Made by a program: the position numbers and the translations under genes
NCBI GenBank assembly: GCA_026399755.1
Contig: JAPLQI010000011.1
Coordinates: forward strand, 1-35,225
Origin: Pseudomonadota bacterium
GTDB lineage: Bacteria; Pseudomonadota; Gammaproteobacteria; Burkholderiales; Chitinibacteraceae
Length of the DNA: 35,225 bases
Direction: 5' to 3'
In this document: positions 23,924 through 32,195 of the stretch, in pieces
How the letters are laid out: each line of letters opens with the position of its first letter
Numbering within the stretch: the stretch's first letter is position 1
The notes under the pieces: generated by a model
Told to the model about the DNA's origin: nothing
Databases searched by the model: none
The model's input: only the letters and a program-made list of their open reading frames with translations

Positions 23924-24820
23924 TTAAAGCACGTCAAACAAAGACAAGCTGCTGATTTTGCCATAAGCCTTTTGCGAGGCCTGTAAAGCCAGCTTATAGC
24001 TATCCATGGTAATCATCGCTTCACCATAATCGAGGCTGCCTAATAGCCTTGCCGATTGCTGATTCGATAAGCTGACATTGGCATGGTTGTCTTCCATCAT
24101 CTGCATATTATTTTGCGCGCCACCCAAATTGGCGATCTTGCTGCCCACACTTCTAAGCGCCACATCAAGTCCATTAATACCCTGCTCTACCGCTGGGCGA
24201 TAACCTGTGACGGGTGGATTTTGCAGCGCAGTAATGGCCAGATCAAGCTGATTTAATAGCCCCGCCATTTCTGGCAATGCCACATTCGAGGCCTGTGTTA
24301 CGCCATTGCCCACCACCACCAACTGCTGATCGCTATTGCCTAGGGCGGTGTAGCGGCTACCCGCAGCGCCCGTTTGATCTAAAGCCAAAGTAGCCGTCGA
24401 GCTGGCTGTACCAGAGAAATAATAATGCCCTTCCTGATCCTTGGTATTGCTCGTGAAATACAGGCTGTCTCTTAGGCTGACCAAGCTGGCGGCGATGTCT
24501 TTTACATCTTCTTTAGAAACCGTATCGTCCGCCCCCAAGAGCAGCACCCTAGCCTGCATCAGGTCTTGCGTCATGCCATCCAGATAAGATTCGTTCATCG
24601 ATAAACACGAGCGCAACGCGCCAATATTACTACTGTACTGAGTAATAGCGGCCTCTTCACGCTCTAACCGCAGTAAACGCACGCTAGAAATCGGGTCTTC
24701 AGATGGGAGTAAATAACGCTTACCCGATGACATTTTTTGCAGCAGCTCGGCCATATTGCCCGAAGCTGTTTGCAAAGATTCATTCAAGGTTGTTTGTAAC
24801 TGGGTACTGGCGATACGCAT
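23924..24820 (-). CDS. flgL: Hook-filament junction protein FlgL
   Basis: FlgL (HAP3) forms the second junction ring between hook and filament. The 298 residues open MRIASTQLQTTLNESLQTAS. The flagellin-like N-terminal D0/D1 includes LLQKMSSGKRYLLPSEDPIS and SVRLLRLEREEAAITQY. The middle holds GHYYFSGTASSTATLAL, and the C-terminal helix ends LQASQKAYGKISSLSLFDVL, as in FlgL. The gene is 171 bases from flgK, most of which is a palindromic repeat. Confidence 0.94.
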   Translation of the reverse strand: MRIASTQLQTTLNESLQTASGNMAELLQKMSSGKRYLLPSEDPISSVRLLRLEREEAAITQYSSNIGALRSCLSMNESYLDGMTQDLMQARVLLLGADDTVSKEDVKDIAASLVSLRDSLYFTSNTKDQEGHYYFSGTASSTATLALDQTGAAGSRYTALGNSDQQLVVVGNGVTQASNVALPEMAGLLNQLDLAITALQNPPVTGYRPAVEQGINGLDVALRSVGSKIANLGGAQNNMQMMEDNHANVSLSNQQSARLLGSLDYGEAMITMDSYKLALQASQKAYGKISSLSLFDVL

Positions 24821-24847
24821 AAAAGCTCCGTCAGTTGAACATGGGTC

Positions 24848-25010
24848 GCCGCCTTTCGGTCTTAGGCGGTCGTAGCGAAAGATCTCATGATCGAGACCAA
24901 ATTTTGCCGGATTTGCAGCACCAATAACGAGTTATTGGTCAAAAAGCCGGTGAAATCTGGGCCGATCAGGTGATCTTGCAGCCGACAGGTCCTAAGACCG
25001 GAAGGCGGCC
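24848..25010. repeat. ~163-bp near-palindrome between flgL and flgK
   Basis: The element folds on itself over its whole length around AATAACGAGTTATT (24923-24936). The left arm begins CGCCGCCTTTCGGTCTTAGG (24849-24868), and the right arm, reversed, begins GGCCGCCTTCCGGTCTTAGG. Inner parts such as GATCTCATGATCG and GATCACCTGATCG also correspond. It overlaps the last six codons of flgK. A related palindrome of the same size lies at 26408-26571. In RNA it would make one long hairpin between flgK and flgL. Confidence 0.85.
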
Positions 25011-26374
25011 AGAGTGCTATCAAACAACTGATTGGCAATCGCAATCACCTTCATATTGGCCTGATACATTTTTTGGTATTCAACGATATTCATCGCTTCT
25101 TCATCACGGTTTACGCCGCTAGTGCCTTTCCAATCCTGCTCGGCCTGATTGCGCACTACCTTGCCGGTTGCGAGGGACGATTGATTTTGCTGGCTTTCAG
25201 AGGCCAAGCGCCCCAAAAGCTGAGCATAGGCGTCGCTCAGCGTTACCGTACCCAAGCCTGGCACCGTGAGCGCTTGGCTTTGAATATCAATCAATTTTTG
25301 CAAATTACCGCTACCACCGGGCTTGCTGGCATCACTAGCAAAAGCTAAATCTTCCGCCACGATGCCGGGGCGAAGTTTGAGCATGGCTTCTGGGTTTTGC
25401 GCGTCAAACACAAACAGCGCCTTTCCAGGCTGGCCTGTTAAATCAAAACCGGCCGCAAGCTGGCCGTTAATTCGCCCAGCAACTTCACTTGCCAAGGTGC
25501 GGATGGCGTCTTCCATCGGCTTTAAGCTGTTTTTCTCGTATTCATTTAAGCCACCTAACTGGCTACCGATGCTGCCACCGTTTAGGGTGAATTTTTCCTG
25601 AGCAAAGGACAATTTAATCAGCTGACTACCATCAAGCTGCGCTTCGGTACTCATCACTGAGGAGCTATCGCCGACGACCAAGGGCTGGCCCGCACGCAAG
25701 GTAACCGAGATTGCACCGTCGTTTTGATTCACCACGCGCACATCAACCAAGCCGCTAAGCTGATCAATTTTGCGATCGCGCTCATCCAATAGGCCCGATG
25801 GATTCACGCCGGTGGCGGTGGCAGCAACGATTTCTTTATTCAGGCGGGCAATCGATCCGCCCAAGGAGTTCACCTGCGTGACCAAGGCGGTGCGCTGCTC
25901 ATTAATCGAGGCATGCTGGGCGCTTAATACGCGGTTTAGATTATTAAAACGCTGCGCCATTGCGCCCGCTTCGGTAATCACACCTTGGCGCAGCGCTAGG
26001 GAGCTAGGCTCTACGCTAGCGGCACCTAAAGCGGCATAAAATTTATCCAAGCCACCACTAATGCTGCTACCTGAGGCGCTCATCACCTGCTCTAGCTGGG
26101 TTAAATAACCCTGCTTGGCAGCGCTTTCGCCCATATTGGCCGATGCCTGCCACATTTGCAGGCTGCGATATTGATCATTAAAACGGCGAATCGATTGGAT
26201 ATCCACGCCCGAACCCGCACTGTGCGGGTCGCCCACCGATGGGGCGATGGCGGATAAAACCACGCCCTGACGCGAATAGCCGGGAGTCATTACATTAGAA
26301 ATATTTTGGCTGGCGGCATTCAGCGCGGCTTGTGCAGCCAGCGCTCCGGCCAGCGCATTTTGCATCATGCGCAT
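24992..26374 (-). CDS. flgK: Hook-filament junction protein FlgK
   Basis: FlgK (HAP1) forms the first junction ring on the hook. The 460 residues are on the short side of the family. The N-terminal end reads MRMMQNALAGALAAQAALNA and SQNISNVMTPGYSRQGVVLS. The conserved LLDERDRKIDQLSGLVDVRV stands at about 200. The C-terminal end holds GVNRDEEAMNIVEYQKMYQA and IAIANQLFDSTLAAFRS. The last residues and the stop codon lie inside the palindromic repeat 24848-25010. Upstream, another such repeat separates it from flgJ, and no good ribosome-binding site is seen before the ATG cluster at 26362-26374. Confidence 0.95.
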   Translation of the reverse strand: MRMMQNALAGALAAQAALNAASQNISNVMTPGYSRQGVVLSAIAPSVGDPHSAGSGVDIQSIRRFNDQYRSLQMWQASANMGESAAKQGYLTQLEQVMSASGSSISGGLDKFYAALGAASVEPSSLALRQGVITEAGAMAQRFNNLNRVLSAQHASINEQRTALVTQVNSLGGSIARLNKEIVAATATGVNPSGLLDERDRKIDQLSGLVDVRVVNQNDGAISVTLRAGQPLVVGDSSSVMSTEAQLDGSQLIKLSFAQEKFTLNGGSIGSQLGGLNEYEKNSLKPMEDAIRTLASEVAGRINGQLAAGFDLTGQPGKALFVFDAQNPEAMLKLRPGIVAEDLAFASDASKPGGSGNLQKLIDIQSQALTVPGLGTVTLSDAYAQLLGRLASESQQNQSSLATGKVVRNQAEQDWKGTSGVNRDEEAMNIVEYQKMYQANMKVIAIANQLFDSTLAAFRS

Positions 26375-26407
26375 CGGGGGGCTTTATTTAGGGATAAAGG
26401 GGGGTCA

Positions 26408-26571
26408 AGCAGCCTGCCGGACTTAAGATTGTTCTGCTGCAGAAAAGCCGGATTGGGTCATATTTCGTTCAATTTCTCGTTGAATAACTCGTTATTCGCC
26501 TCAAAATCGAACGAAATCTACCTCCAACCGGACTTTCCTTCGCGACGAACACTTAAGTCCAACAGGCTGCT
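26408..26571. repeat. 164-bp near-palindrome between flgK and flgJ
   Basis: This inverted repeat is centred exactly on AATAACTCGTTATT (26483-26496). The left arm starts AGCAGCCTGCCGGACTTAAG and the right arm, reversed, AGCAGCCTGTTGGACTTAAG. Inner blocks ATTTCGTTCAATTT and ATTTCGTTCGATTT also pair. The right arm encodes the last 17 codons of flgJ. It is the same family as 24848-25010, sharing length, AATAAC..GTTATT centre and CCGG.CTTA near the ends. Confidence 0.85.
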
Positions 26572-26964
26572 AGCAAATGCGCCAATAGACGGTAGCGCAC
26601 TCTGTTCTAGGGCGACGCCATTGGCATTCTTATTAAGGGGAATATTTACATTTTGTGCAGACTGCGGCATTAGCTGCGCCATGATCGCATTGGCTACGCC
26701 AAAGACCCGCTGCTTTGCCAGCTCTTGCGAGACGGCCTGATCGGCAAAATCGAGCATATCGCTATTGATGGTATTTTTAAAAATACTGTCTTCGCTGCTA
26801 ATTTCACGCGTGGCTTTACGCATTTGCTTGAGCATATCTTGGATAAAAAAGCTCTCGAACTGCACTGCAGCCGTTTCTGCTTTTTTACGATAAGCCGCGT
26901 TCTCAGCGATAGGTGGCGAGTCTGTTGCTTCAATTTGCAAAGACGAAGAAGAAATAGGGTTCAT
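26518..26964 (-). CDS. flgJ: FlgJ rod-cap domain protein (no muramidase domain)
   Basis: FlgJ caps and scaffolds the growing rod. At 148 residues it holds only the N-terminal rod-binding domain: KKAETAAVQFESFFIQDMLK, QMRKATREISSEDSIF, DMLDFADQAVSQELAKQRVF. Enterobacterial FlgJ (about 313 residues) adds a C-terminal glucosaminidase, which here is a separate gene at 34442. The start is the ATG at 26964, sharing a base with the flgI stop. The C-terminal SVRREGKSGWR is encoded inside a palindromic repeat and is probably not ancestral. Confidence 0.93.
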   Translation of the reverse strand: MNPISSSSLQIEATDSPPIAENAAYRKKAETAAVQFESFFIQDMLKQMRKATREISSEDSIFKNTINSDMLDFADQAVSQELAKQRVFGVANAIMAQLMPQSAQNVNIPLNKNANGVALEQSALPSIGAFASSLLDLSVRREGKSGWR

Positions 26965-28046
26965 CAAATCACCACCAGCTCGCCATCTAAAGCACCCGCC
27001 TGATCTAGCGCCTGCAAGATCGCCATAATGTCGTCTGGCGATGCACCCGTGCTATTAATCGTATCGATAATCGTCTTTAAGCTAGCACCCGGTGGCCAGC
27101 GGAACATCTGGCCCGAGCCTTCGCGCACATCGACTTTAGACCGAGGCACGGTGGCCGTTGTGCCATTGCTAAACGCTCCCGGCTGGCTGACTGCGGGCGC
27201 TTCGGAAATCACAATTCTTAATGAGCCATGCGAAACGGCGGCAGCTCTAACCGTTACCCCTTGGCTGATCACCACTGTGCCCGTGCGGGAATTAAACACC
27301 ACGCGTGGCACTTCGGCAGCGGCGGTGATATTTAAGGCCTCCAACTTGGCGACAAAAGCCACCCGCTCACTTGGATCGCTTGGGGCAATAATCTCGATAT
27401 TGGTGGCATTTTTAGTGCTGGCGATTTTGCCAAAACGCTGATTAACCGCAGTAACAATGTGCGTGGAATTTTGAAAGCTGGGCCGCTTTAAACTTAGCGT
27501 GACCGTTGGCCGAGTATCAAAATCGCTTTCAATCTCGCGCTCTACACTCGCCCCATTTGGAATCCGCCCCGAAGTGGGTGTGTTCACCGTGACGCTGGAG
27601 CCACTACTGCCCTGCGCCGACAAGCCGGTAATCACCACATTGCCCTGCGCCAGCGCATACACCTCGCCATCGGCAGCACGTAAAGGCGTAAGCAGCAACA
27701 CACCGCCACGTAAACTCTTCGCGTCACCCAGTGACGAGACGGTGATATCTAGTGTTTGCCCCCTGCGATAACCCGAGGGCAAAACTGCATTCACCACCAC
27801 GCCGGCCACATTCTTAACCTTGGTTTCACCCGTCTGCTTAATGCCAAACTGGCGCAACAAATTAGCCACGGATTGCCCGGCAAACTTCACCTGAGAGTTA
27901 TCCCCCGTGCCGTTCAAACCCACGACCACACCGTAACCCATCAGCTGATTCTCACGAATCCCTTCTACATTTACCAAGGTACGCAATTCCTGAGCACTGG
28001 CAGTTTGCAGCAGCAGGCAGAGCCAAAACAGATATTTAAACTTCAT
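26964..28046 (-). CDS. flgI: Flagellar P-ring protein FlgI
   Basis: FlgI forms the periplasmic P ring around the rod, with FlgA as chaperone. From the ATG at 28046 (360 residues; TGGAATCT upstream) it has a signal peptide (about 1-19, [18 protein letters not shown]). The highly conserved body follows: [58 protein letters not shown] and [16 protein letters not shown] at the end. The frame is open 27 codons upstream but without homology. Confidence 0.96.
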   Translation of the reverse strand: MKFKYLFWLCLLLQTASAQELRTLVNVEGIRENQLMGYGVVVGLNGTGDNSQVKFAGQSVANLLRQFGIKQTGETKVKNVAGVVVNAVLPSGYRRGQTLDITVSSLGDAKSLRGGVLLLTPLRAADGEVYALAQGNVVITGLSAQGSSGSSVTVNTPTSGRIPNGASVEREIESDFDTRPTVTLSLKRPSFQNSTHIVTAVNQRFGKIASTKNATNIEIIAPSDPSERVAFVAKLEALNITAAAEVPRVVFNSRTGTVVISQGVTVRAAAVSHGSLRIVISEAPAVSQPGAFSNGTTATVPRSKVDVREGSGQMFRWPPGASLKTIIDTINSTGASPDDIMAILQALDQAGALDGELVVI

Positions 28047-28111
28047 AGATTCCACTTCAAAACAGGAAAACTGATTACGCCACTGAGGTGGCGCAACGAT
28101 CATCTTTTTAT

Positions 28112-28158
28112 TTAGTGCCTTCGGCACGTTGATTTAGCTGCGGGAATCACCCGCAACA
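28112..28158 (-). repeat. ~245-bp repeat element, short remnant (copy 4)
   Basis: TTTAGTGCCTTCGGCACGTT, followed by GATTTAGCTGCGGGAATCACCCGC, matches the end of the element as seen at 19094-19140. The rest of the element is missing. It lies upstream of the flgI start. Confidence 0.65.
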
Positions 28159-28197
28159 TAAGTCTCTATAAAATTTCTGTAGAAGAATATGTTCATC

Positions 28198-28400
28198 GTA
28201 GGGTGCCAATAAGCGAAGCGCATTGCACCTTGGCGAGTAAAATCATCTCCCCATATCCGTACAGAAACACGGGGTTGATGTGGCATCAATCAGCAGCCAC
28301 GGCGCAATGCGCGGTGGCTTATTGGCACCCTACAAAACCATGCACCTTACGACCTTATTGTGAGATTGCTGCGTGGGCAAAACAGCTTGCCCACCCTACA
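28198..28400. repeat. Inverted-repeat element in the flgI-flgH gap
   Basis: GTAGGGTGCCAATAAGCGAA, followed by GCGCATTGC (28198-28226), faces GCAATGCGCGGTGGCTTATT followed by GGCACCCTAC (28303-28332). The arms enclose about 76 bases. A third related half, GTGGGCAAAACAGCTTGCCC followed by ACCCTAC, is at 28373-28399 and ends with the same CTACAAAACCAT as the right arm. No protein is encoded. Together with 28112-28158 these elements fill the 28047-28411 gap, splitting two genes that usually lie close together. Confidence 0.75.
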
Positions 28401-28411
28401 AAACCATAATC

Positions 28412-29068
28412 TCAAAACGGCATCCACGGGCTGTTGAACAAACGAGTCAACCAACCCGCTGTATTCACATCATTTAATGCACCTTTGCCTGAATAGCTGA
28501 TTCTGGCATTGGCCACACGGGGTGACATCACACGGTTATCGCTGTCGATGTCGTCGCTGCGCACATAGCCCACCAAGCGGATCGATTCTTCACCCTGATT
28601 CAGCGAGAGTTGTTTTTCACCACGAATCAGCAGCAGGCCGTTAGGCAGCACTTTTTCCACCACTACGGTGATTGCGCCGCTCAACATATTTTGCTGAGTG
28701 CTAGAAGACGAGCCGGCAAAATCACGCTTGGCTTGCACGCCTACATTGGTGGCATAGCTGGATGTGCCCAAGATAGTCGGCTTGATATCGACGCCGCTGC
28801 TTTTATCAAAATTGGTACCGGCTTTTTTGCTGGCCTGCGTGGTTTCTTGCAATACCACCGTCAGCACATCCCCTGCGCGAAACGCACGGCTATCCGCCAG
28901 CCAAGAGCTGGCGGTGTCTGCTGTAAATACTCCGCCCGATTTGGCTTTGGCCGCCGGAGGAATAATCACCGGCACAGGTGGATCTTGCTCCGGCGCTTCG
29001 ACCAAAGGATTGCTCACGCAGGCGCTAAGAAAACTAAGCAGCAGCAACATCAAAAAGACACGCTTCAT
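28412..29068 (-). CDS. flgH: Flagellar L-ring lipoprotein FlgH
   Basis: FlgH forms the outer-membrane L ring. The 218-residue protein has a lipoprotein signal (KRVFLMLLLLSFLSAC) with lipobox LSAC and lipidated Cys at 17. The FlgH core follows: FRAGDVLTVVLQETTQASKK, KRDFAGSSSSTQQNMLSGAI, VVVEKVLPNGLLLIRGEKQL and VMSPRVANARISYSGKGAL. Its ATG overlaps the flgG stop. Confidence 0.95.
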   Translation of the reverse strand: MKRVFLMLLLLSFLSACVSNPLVEAPEQDPPVPVIIPPAAKAKSGGVFTADTASSWLADSRAFRAGDVLTVVLQETTQASKKAGTNFDKSSGVDIKPTILGTSSYATNVGVQAKRDFAGSSSSTQQNMLSGAITVVVEKVLPNGLLLIRGEKQLSLNQGEESIRLVGYVRSDDIDSDNRVMSPRVANARISYSGKGALNDVNTAGWLTRLFNSPWMPF

Positions 29069-29853
29069 CTCACAGACTGCGCTAGGTATTGCATCATATT
29101 GTCGGCAGCAGACAGCACTTTGGTGTTCATCTCGTAAGTGCGCTGTGCCGAAATCATATCAACCATTTCTTCCACCACTTGCACATTGGAGCCTTCCAGC
29201 GAGCCTTGCTTTAGCTTACCCAGAGAATTCTCACCTGGATTACCCAAGGTTGGCGCACCACTGGCGGCCGTTTCCTGAAACAGATTGCTACCCAAAGCCA
29301 CTAAGCCAGTTGGGTTTACAAAGTTTGCCAAGGTAATTTGGCCGACTTCTTGCGGTGCGGCACTGCCTGCCAGAGTGATAGAAACCAAACCATTTTCAGC
29401 AATCGTCACCGATGTTGCGTCTTTAGGAATTGTGATTTCTGGCGAGAGCGGCACGCCCTGCGCGTTAACAATCCGGCCTTCAGAATTAAGCTGCAATTGC
29501 CCTGCGCGGGTATAGCCCGTTTCGCCGCTAGCCATTTCTACCTGTAAAAAACCGCTACCCATAATCGCCACGTCCAGCGGCTGGCTGGAGGTCATCACCG
29601 AGCCAGTAGTAAATACTTTTTGCGTACCAGCAAGGCGAGTACCGTTACCTAGCTGCACGCCTGAAGGCGCGGCGTTGTTCTGATCCACTTTAGCGCCTGG
29701 CTGGCGCTCTACCTGATAAAACAGATCTTCAAACACCATACGATCACGCTTGAAACCAACGGTGTTCACGTTAGCCAGATTATTGGCGATCGCATTAAGC
29801 TTAGCGTCTTGCGCCTGAATACCGGTCTTGCTGATCCACATTGCTGGATTCAT
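29065..29853 (-). CDS. flgG: Distal rod protein FlgG
   Basis: FlgG builds the distal rod that crosses the P and L rings. The 262 residues match the family length. The N-terminal rod motif is DAKLNAIANNLANVNTVGFK, then RDRMVFEDLFYQVERQPGA. The middle holds GSGFLQVEMASGETGYTRAG. The C-terminal motif is EEMVDMISAQRTYEMNTKVL. A gap of 404 bases with a repeat element separates it from flgF, which in most species lies a few bases upstream. Confidence 0.96.
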   Translation of the reverse strand: MNPAMWISKTGIQAQDAKLNAIANNLANVNTVGFKRDRMVFEDLFYQVERQPGAKVDQNNAAPSGVQLGNGTRLAGTQKVFTTGSVMTSSQPLDVAIMGSGFLQVEMASGETGYTRAGQLQLNSEGRIVNAQGVPLSPEITIPKDATSVTIAENGLVSITLAGSAAPQEVGQITLANFVNPTGLVALGSNLFQETAASGAPTLGNPGENSLGKLKQGSLEGSNVQVVEEMVDMISAQRTYEMNTKVLSAADNMMQYLAQSVR

Positions 29854-29957
29854 AAAATTGTCCTTATCCGGGTGTTTTATTTAAAGGGCGACGGGTTTCA
29901 CCCCATACACGCTAACCAAATTGTTTTTTTCATTAGCAAACAGCGAAAAAATAACAA

Positions 29958-30204
29958 CCACGCACTCTGCACGGGGCTTTTTAAAGTCCCCTTGAAACAC
30001 GCCGGAGCGAGGAACAAGCGGGGCGGGGTTTCGGCAAGGGAGCGAGGCACGAGCCAATCCCGCCCGCCGCCGACCCGATTGTCCGCAGCGCAGGGGCCTT
30101 CGTGTTTCGTGGGGTCGCCTTCTTTTGGTTCTTTTCTTGGCGAAGCAAGAAAAGAACGCCCCCGCGGTGGCTACCGCTCCAAAACCAACGTGTCGAAGGC
30201 ACTA
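29958..30204 (+). repeat. ~245-bp intergenic repeat element, copy 5 (flgG-flgF gap)
   Basis: It begins CCACGCACTCTGCACGGGGC and ends GTGTCGAAGGCACTA. It is colinear with copy 1 at 14397-14639, with long identical blocks (GTCCCCTTGAAACACGCCG, TCTTTTGGTTCTTTTCTTGG, AACGCCCCCGCGGTGGCTAC). A REP-like fragment (CGACGGGTTTCACC) lies at about 29889-29902. Nothing else is seen in 29854-30257. Confidence 0.85.
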
Positions 30205-30257
30205 ATTAAAAAGTCTTTTGACTTTGCTTAGCGCTCCACCCTACGACTAACCATTCC

Positions 30258-30986
30258 CTACCCACGAATCAAACGATTACCTGCATCGGCCATATCGTCG
30301 GCAGATTTAAACATTTTCATTTGCACTTCAAAGCTGCGAGTCAGCGTCATGGTGGCGATCATTTCCTCAACCGCCGATACATTACTGCGCTCTAAATGGC
30401 CGCCCAAGACTTGCACCGTGTCATCCACCGGCAGGGGTTGACCGGAGCGGCTGACGACTAAACCAGCCTCATTTTTAGTCAGCTCGCTGGCATTAGGGCG
30501 AACCAATTTAAGCTTGCCTGCTTCTTGTAAAATACCTGTCTCACCCTGTGGCAGCACAGAAATGGTGCCGTCATCGCTAATCGAAACCTGAGCAAAAGCA
30601 GGCAGGGTAATGGCCCCGCCATCGCCCAAAACGGCACGGCCATTGATGGTCAGCGCACCTTGGCTATCCACATTTAAATTGCCGCTGCGGGTATAGGCTT
30701 CACCACCTGCGTATTCCACCGCCAGATAGCCTTCACCTTTTAGCGCTACATCGAGGGATCGGCCTGTTGGCGTTACCGTTCCGGCTCGGGCATCTACCGA
30801 GCTGGCTTGCAGCTGCGCCATATGGCGGGCTTCATAACCGTATCCCGGCACCGCTTGTGCGCTGGCCACTTCGATATCGGCCCTAAAGCCGGTTGTTTCA
30901 GCATTTGCCAAATTATTGGCGTGAATTTGCTGTGCGCGCAGAGTGCGGTCTGCGCCGCTCATTACCGTGTAGATCAGTGCATCCAT
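30258..30986 (-). CDS. flgF: Proximal rod protein FlgF
   Basis: FlgF is one of the proximal rod subunits. The 242 residues begin MDALIYTVMSGADRTLRAQQ and IHANNLANAETTGFRADIEV, close to the FlgF N-terminus. The middle has GRSLDVALKGEGYLAVEYAG and AYTRSGNLNVDSQGALTING. The C-terminal motif is SAVEEMIATMTLTRSFEVQM followed by KMFKSADDMAD. It starts 5 bases after flgE ends. Confidence 0.95.
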   Translation of the reverse strand: MDALIYTVMSGADRTLRAQQIHANNLANAETTGFRADIEVASAQAVPGYGYEARHMAQLQASSVDARAGTVTPTGRSLDVALKGEGYLAVEYAGGEAYTRSGNLNVDSQGALTINGRAVLGDGGAITLPAFAQVSISDDGTISVLPQGETGILQEAGKLKLVRPNASELTKNEAGLVVSRSGQPLPVDDTVQVLGGHLERSNVSAVEEMIATMTLTRSFEVQMKMFKSADDMADAGNRLIRG

Positions 30987-30991
30987 GGTGC

Positions 30992-32182
30992 TTACAGCGC
31001 CTGCATCAGGGCTTGAATCACTTGATTCTCGGTAGAGATCACCTTGGTATTGGCTTGGTAATTACGCTGAGCCGTCATCAGATTAACCAGCTCACCCGTC
31101 ATATCCACATTGGATTGCTCAAGTGCGCCCGCGGTCAGCTTGCCGGTCATGCCGCTACCAGGCGCTGAATACAACGCCGTACCTGTAGCTGCCGTTTCTG
31201 CCCAGCTGGTATTAGAGATTTGCTGCAATGCGCTTTCATTCGGGAAAGTAGCCAGTGCCAGCGTTCCGGCGCTTTGTTTCTGGCCATTGCTGTATTTGGC
31301 CATCACTTCGCCATTTTCTTCGATCACCACACCGGTTAGCGTGCCGGATGCATAGCCATTGGCGCTGTTTACGGTATTGGTTACTTCACCTGCAAAGCGC
31401 GATGTACCTGCGTAATCCAGATTAATCGATAGTGGCAAAGCATTAGCAGGCGTGGCTAAGGCCAGCGTAACTGGCGCTGTTGGGCTGCTTAATTTACCGT
31501 TGGCATCGAAGCTGAGCGTATTGGTGGCCGCAATTGTTGCACCATCAAAGGAGTAATGAGCCGTAACACCTGCAGCCCCTTTTACAAAATATTGAGTTAG
31601 GTTGTGCTTGGCACCCACAGAATCGTAAACCGTCGAAACCATAGAGGCATTAAAAGAGGTGGCATCGTCTTTATTAAAAGTGGCCGTAATCGGCGTAGGC
31701 CAATCGGCAGATAAATTGCCAGTAAATTGCAGCTTATCCGTGGCTTTTGCAGGCACTTGCCCTACTGGCACTTTGATATCACCAATCGCACCCATCGCTG
31801 TTCCAGTACCATCGCCTACAGGGGCGTAACCTTGAGCTCGACGGCCAAAGCTATCCACCATATAGCCGTCTTTGTCTTTATCAAAAATACCCACGCGGGT
31901 ATAAGCCATGCCGCCACTTGGATCTTTAGTAACAAAAAAGCCAGATCCTTGAATCGCTGCATCTAGTGCACGGCCAGTGGTCAGTAAACCACCGCCCTTG
32001 GCGATATTTTGCGTGTGCGATGAAGTTTCAACCCCTATCGCCTGCGAGCCTGCATAGGCCGATGAAAAATTCGCTCGACCCGATTTAAAACCGTAGGTGC
32101 TCGAATTCGCAATATTATTACTGATGCTACCTAATTGATTATTAACAGCATTAATGCCTGATAGCGCAATTTCAAAACTCAT
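30992..32182 (-). CDS. flgE: Flagellar hook protein FlgE
   Basis: FlgE polymerises into the hook, the flexible universal joint. At 396 residues it is of usual size. The N-terminal motif is SGINAVNNQLGSISNNIANS and TYGFKSGRANFSSAYAGSQA. The middle holds GRALDAAIQGSGFFVTKDPS and GMAYTRVGIFDKDKDGYMVD. The C-terminal motif is SNVDMTGELVNLMTAQRNYQ and ANTKVISTENQVIQALMQAL. AGGATTGAATT precedes the ATG. It lies between flgD and flgF. Confidence 0.96.
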   Translation of the reverse strand: MSFEIALSGINAVNNQLGSISNNIANSSTYGFKSGRANFSSAYAGSQAIGVETSSHTQNIAKGGGLLTTGRALDAAIQGSGFFVTKDPSGGMAYTRVGIFDKDKDGYMVDSFGRRAQGYAPVGDGTGTAMGAIGDIKVPVGQVPAKATDKLQFTGNLSADWPTPITATFNKDDATSFNASMVSTVYDSVGAKHNLTQYFVKGAAGVTAHYSFDGATIAATNTLSFDANGKLSSPTAPVTLALATPANALPLSINLDYAGTSRFAGEVTNTVNSANGYASGTLTGVVIEENGEVMAKYSNGQKQSAGTLALATFPNESALQQISNTSWAETAATGTALYSAPGSGMTGKLTAGALEQSNVDMTGELVNLMTAQRNYQANTKVISTENQVIQALMQAL

Positions 32183-32195
32183 AATTCAATCCTTT

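Noticed and set aside
28203-28409. Plus-strand open frame in the flgI-flgH gap
   Set aside because: It lies wholly within inverted-repeat elements and shows no protein-like composition.
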